Shown one piece after another: positions 55,600 through 64,000 of a stretch of 64,000 nucleotides of DNA. Under the pieces are notes generated by a model. It worked only from the letters and a program-made list of their open reading frames with translations. It had not been told where the DNA came from and searched no databases. The stretch covers positions 614,978 to 678,977 of the forward strand of contig RPFO01001162.1 of NCBI GenBank assembly GCA_009746045.1. Direction: 5' to 3'. Every line of letters begins with the position of its first letter. Positions within the stretch are counted from its first letter, which is position 1. A program made the translations under genes and the position numbers. This DNA comes from Mesostigma viride. Taxonomy: Eukaryota; Streptophyta; Mesostigmatophyceae; Mesostigmatales; Mesostigmataceae.

Positions 55600-55902
55600 A
55601 GGTAGCCATGGCTGACGGCGGAGCTCATAGCTTTCACGTTTGAGCACCGAATTCAGCTGTGAATATCACAATCGCTTCCTCTTTCTAAGACGCACATGCT
55701 GATATAATTTTCCGAAGCTATTAAGCAATATATGACGAGCAAACGCTCCTCGACGCAACGCAGCCTGGCGGCTGCGCTAAACAATGAAAATACGTCTGCA
55801 GCTCCGGCTGCAGCTTCGCCCACTGGCCGAGAAGGCAGCGACGCCACTAGCCAAGCTCTAGTGGTCGCCCAGCCTCCCGGGCTCACCTCGCCCGCAGTGT
55901 AG
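55600..55902 (+). pseudogene. LINE 5' end: 5' UTR and start of ORF1
   Basis: The 5' UTR phrases CATGGCTGACGGCGGAGCTC, TTTCTAAGACGCAC and GATATAATTTTC also occur, in order, at 5928-6050 and partly at 48415-48455. ATG at 55732 starts MTSKRSSTQRSLAAALNNEN, like the ORF1 start at 6103, and runs to a stop at 55902. Sequence after that is unrelated, so it is a 3'-truncated or rearranged copy. Confidence 0.6.
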
Positions 55903-56777
55903 AGCGACTAGATGAGCTAGACGGTGGGGCCGGCCGGGAAACACCGACTGCAGCTTGCTCGATCAGGGCGTGTGACCGTGTGTTTCATCAGTCGAGCCTA
56001 ACTGGCCGGGAGTGTCTACAGTACAGTACATACTGTAGCGGGATCACCACTTTCACCAGACCGCCAGGAGAGCGCACTCCTTTTCCTAAAAGGCTAAAAC
56101 CAGGCACCGGACTGGCGGGAAGAGTGCACTCCTGAAACTTTTCCTCGCCGCTCCAGGGCCGCCCTAAAATTTCGACCGGAGTGCACTTTGTCGCCAAAAT
56201 TCTGCCGCCGGACACATTTTCCCCCGGTTTGGGTGCTCGCTCCACGCCCCGAGGCGCCGCGCCGGACCAGTGACGGAGTGTGCTGTTTTGGCTGGATGTC
56301 CCCCCTCCCTTTTAATTAGGGGCGGAGCCCTACGGGATACCCTTGTTAACTTCACGGTTATATGGAAATAAACAACACCCATTTCCCCGGAAAAAATGGA
56401 TGTCTTTCATGTTGGTGCCGACGTCAGACGTGCCGTCACTGCCGTGTGCACAAGCACAACTGTCACGCATTGTTCGCCACAGTCCACAAATCAGTAATCA
56501 CAGAAAAATGCACAGTTTACAGGTTGCAGAATGCGCCTGGAATTTGCACATCTGTCCTGACGCGCACGCCGTATCTCAGAATGCTCGCCACCGTCTCAAG
56601 CCGCAAGTGCTGGTCTACGCGTAATAGCGCACCATTCCGCGCGCGGAACCCATGGCCGCACCGTTTTAACAAGCCGTTTAAAAACCAACATTGCTGTCCG
56701 CACGCAACTAGTCAGTTCGGCAACGGCCGTTCCCCTCCTTTCTCGCCATTCCTGCCGTTTGCGTGTCGTTTTCGCAA
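55903..56777. other. Intergenic region upstream of the transporter gene
   Basis: No credible ORF or element. The part 56300-56777 should include the promoter and 5' UTR of the transporter. No clear TATA box or known motif was identified. Confidence 0.4.
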
Positions 56778-63725
<6,948 letters not shown>

Positions 63726-64000
63726 GTGAGTAGGGAATGGTCGTCAAATTGATCAATGTACTGAGTGGGAAGGTAAGAAGGGACCGTTACATTGAGCCAA
63801 TGCCGTTACATAGAGCCAAGGGGAAGATGAGAGGGATTAAGTGGAATTGACAAGGCTGTTTGGGAAGGTGAGAAGGAATCGTTACATTGAGCAAGTCGAT
63901 TGGGGAAAAGGTCAAGAGCGATTGTGGAGTTGAGCAAATGATACCACCCTTCCATGAAAAGCAAGAATGCCACGCCCACACTTTGCTAAAAAAATGTGTA
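63726..64000 (+). other. Start of intron 7, runs to the window edge
   Basis: Donor GTGAGT directly follows exon 7 (KLSKPFGK). The sequence includes four diverged copies of a phrase like GGGAAGGTGAGAAGG with TTACATTGAGC at about 55-base spacing, which repeat the exon-intron border itself. No further exon is visible before the edge. Confidence 0.65.

Overview
The window is a eukaryotic nuclear segment. Evidence: spliced GT-AG introns, Ty3/gypsy chromovirus LTR retrotransposons, L1-like LINEs with separate ORF1 and ORF2, CACTA, hAT and MULE-like DNA transposons, and a seven-exon membrane transporter. The GC-rich exons, the SLC13 transporter with RCK_C (TrkA-C) domains (a type known from Chlamydomonas sulfate transporters) and the mix of elements suggest a green alga, but nothing here proves the lineage.

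Layout. 1-5116: a LINE tail, then a complete CACTA transposon (157-5113, TSD CCC). 5184-9095: a 5'-truncated LINE (5196-5381), a complete LINE-like element with only ORF1 (5902-7893, 13-bp TSD), then DNA with no recognised gene. 9096-12918: minus-strand LINE fragments inside one another, one split by a MULE-like element (10351-12113). 12977-54390: a hAT transposon (18-bp TIRs, TSD TATTCTAC) split by gypsy A (13637-53673, minus, TSD GCAAT). Gypsy A is itself split by gypsy B (21401-39033, TSD AGCAT), by gypsy C (39865-46234, TSD ACAGT), and in its 5' LTR by a full-length LINE (48398-53615). Gypsy B carries a CACTA-like element (22383-29225) that holds a LINE tail (24066-24244). Gypsy C carries an unusual 1,032-bp palindromic composite (45133-46164). 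54391-55902: more LINE debris. 56778 to the right edge: the only convincing host gene, an SLC13-type transporter that runs off the window.

The gypsy family has an unusual plan, read on the minus strand: 5' LTR; ORF0 with an RNase H1 N-terminal/viroplasmin-like domain; gag with a CCHC knuckle; PR-RT-RH; IN plus chromodomain; a large extra ORF3 of unknown function; 3' LTR. The gag/PR and RH/IN joints each sit on a run of 7-8 G with the downstream frame at -1, in both A and B. Most gypsy copies carry independent frameshifts. LTR comparison by eye suggests B is young (two differences seen) and A older, which agrees with the nesting order.

All boundaries, TSDs and homologies were read by eye. Family names without a diagnostic domain (MULE-like, CACTA-like for the second element) are inferences from termini and TSD length.
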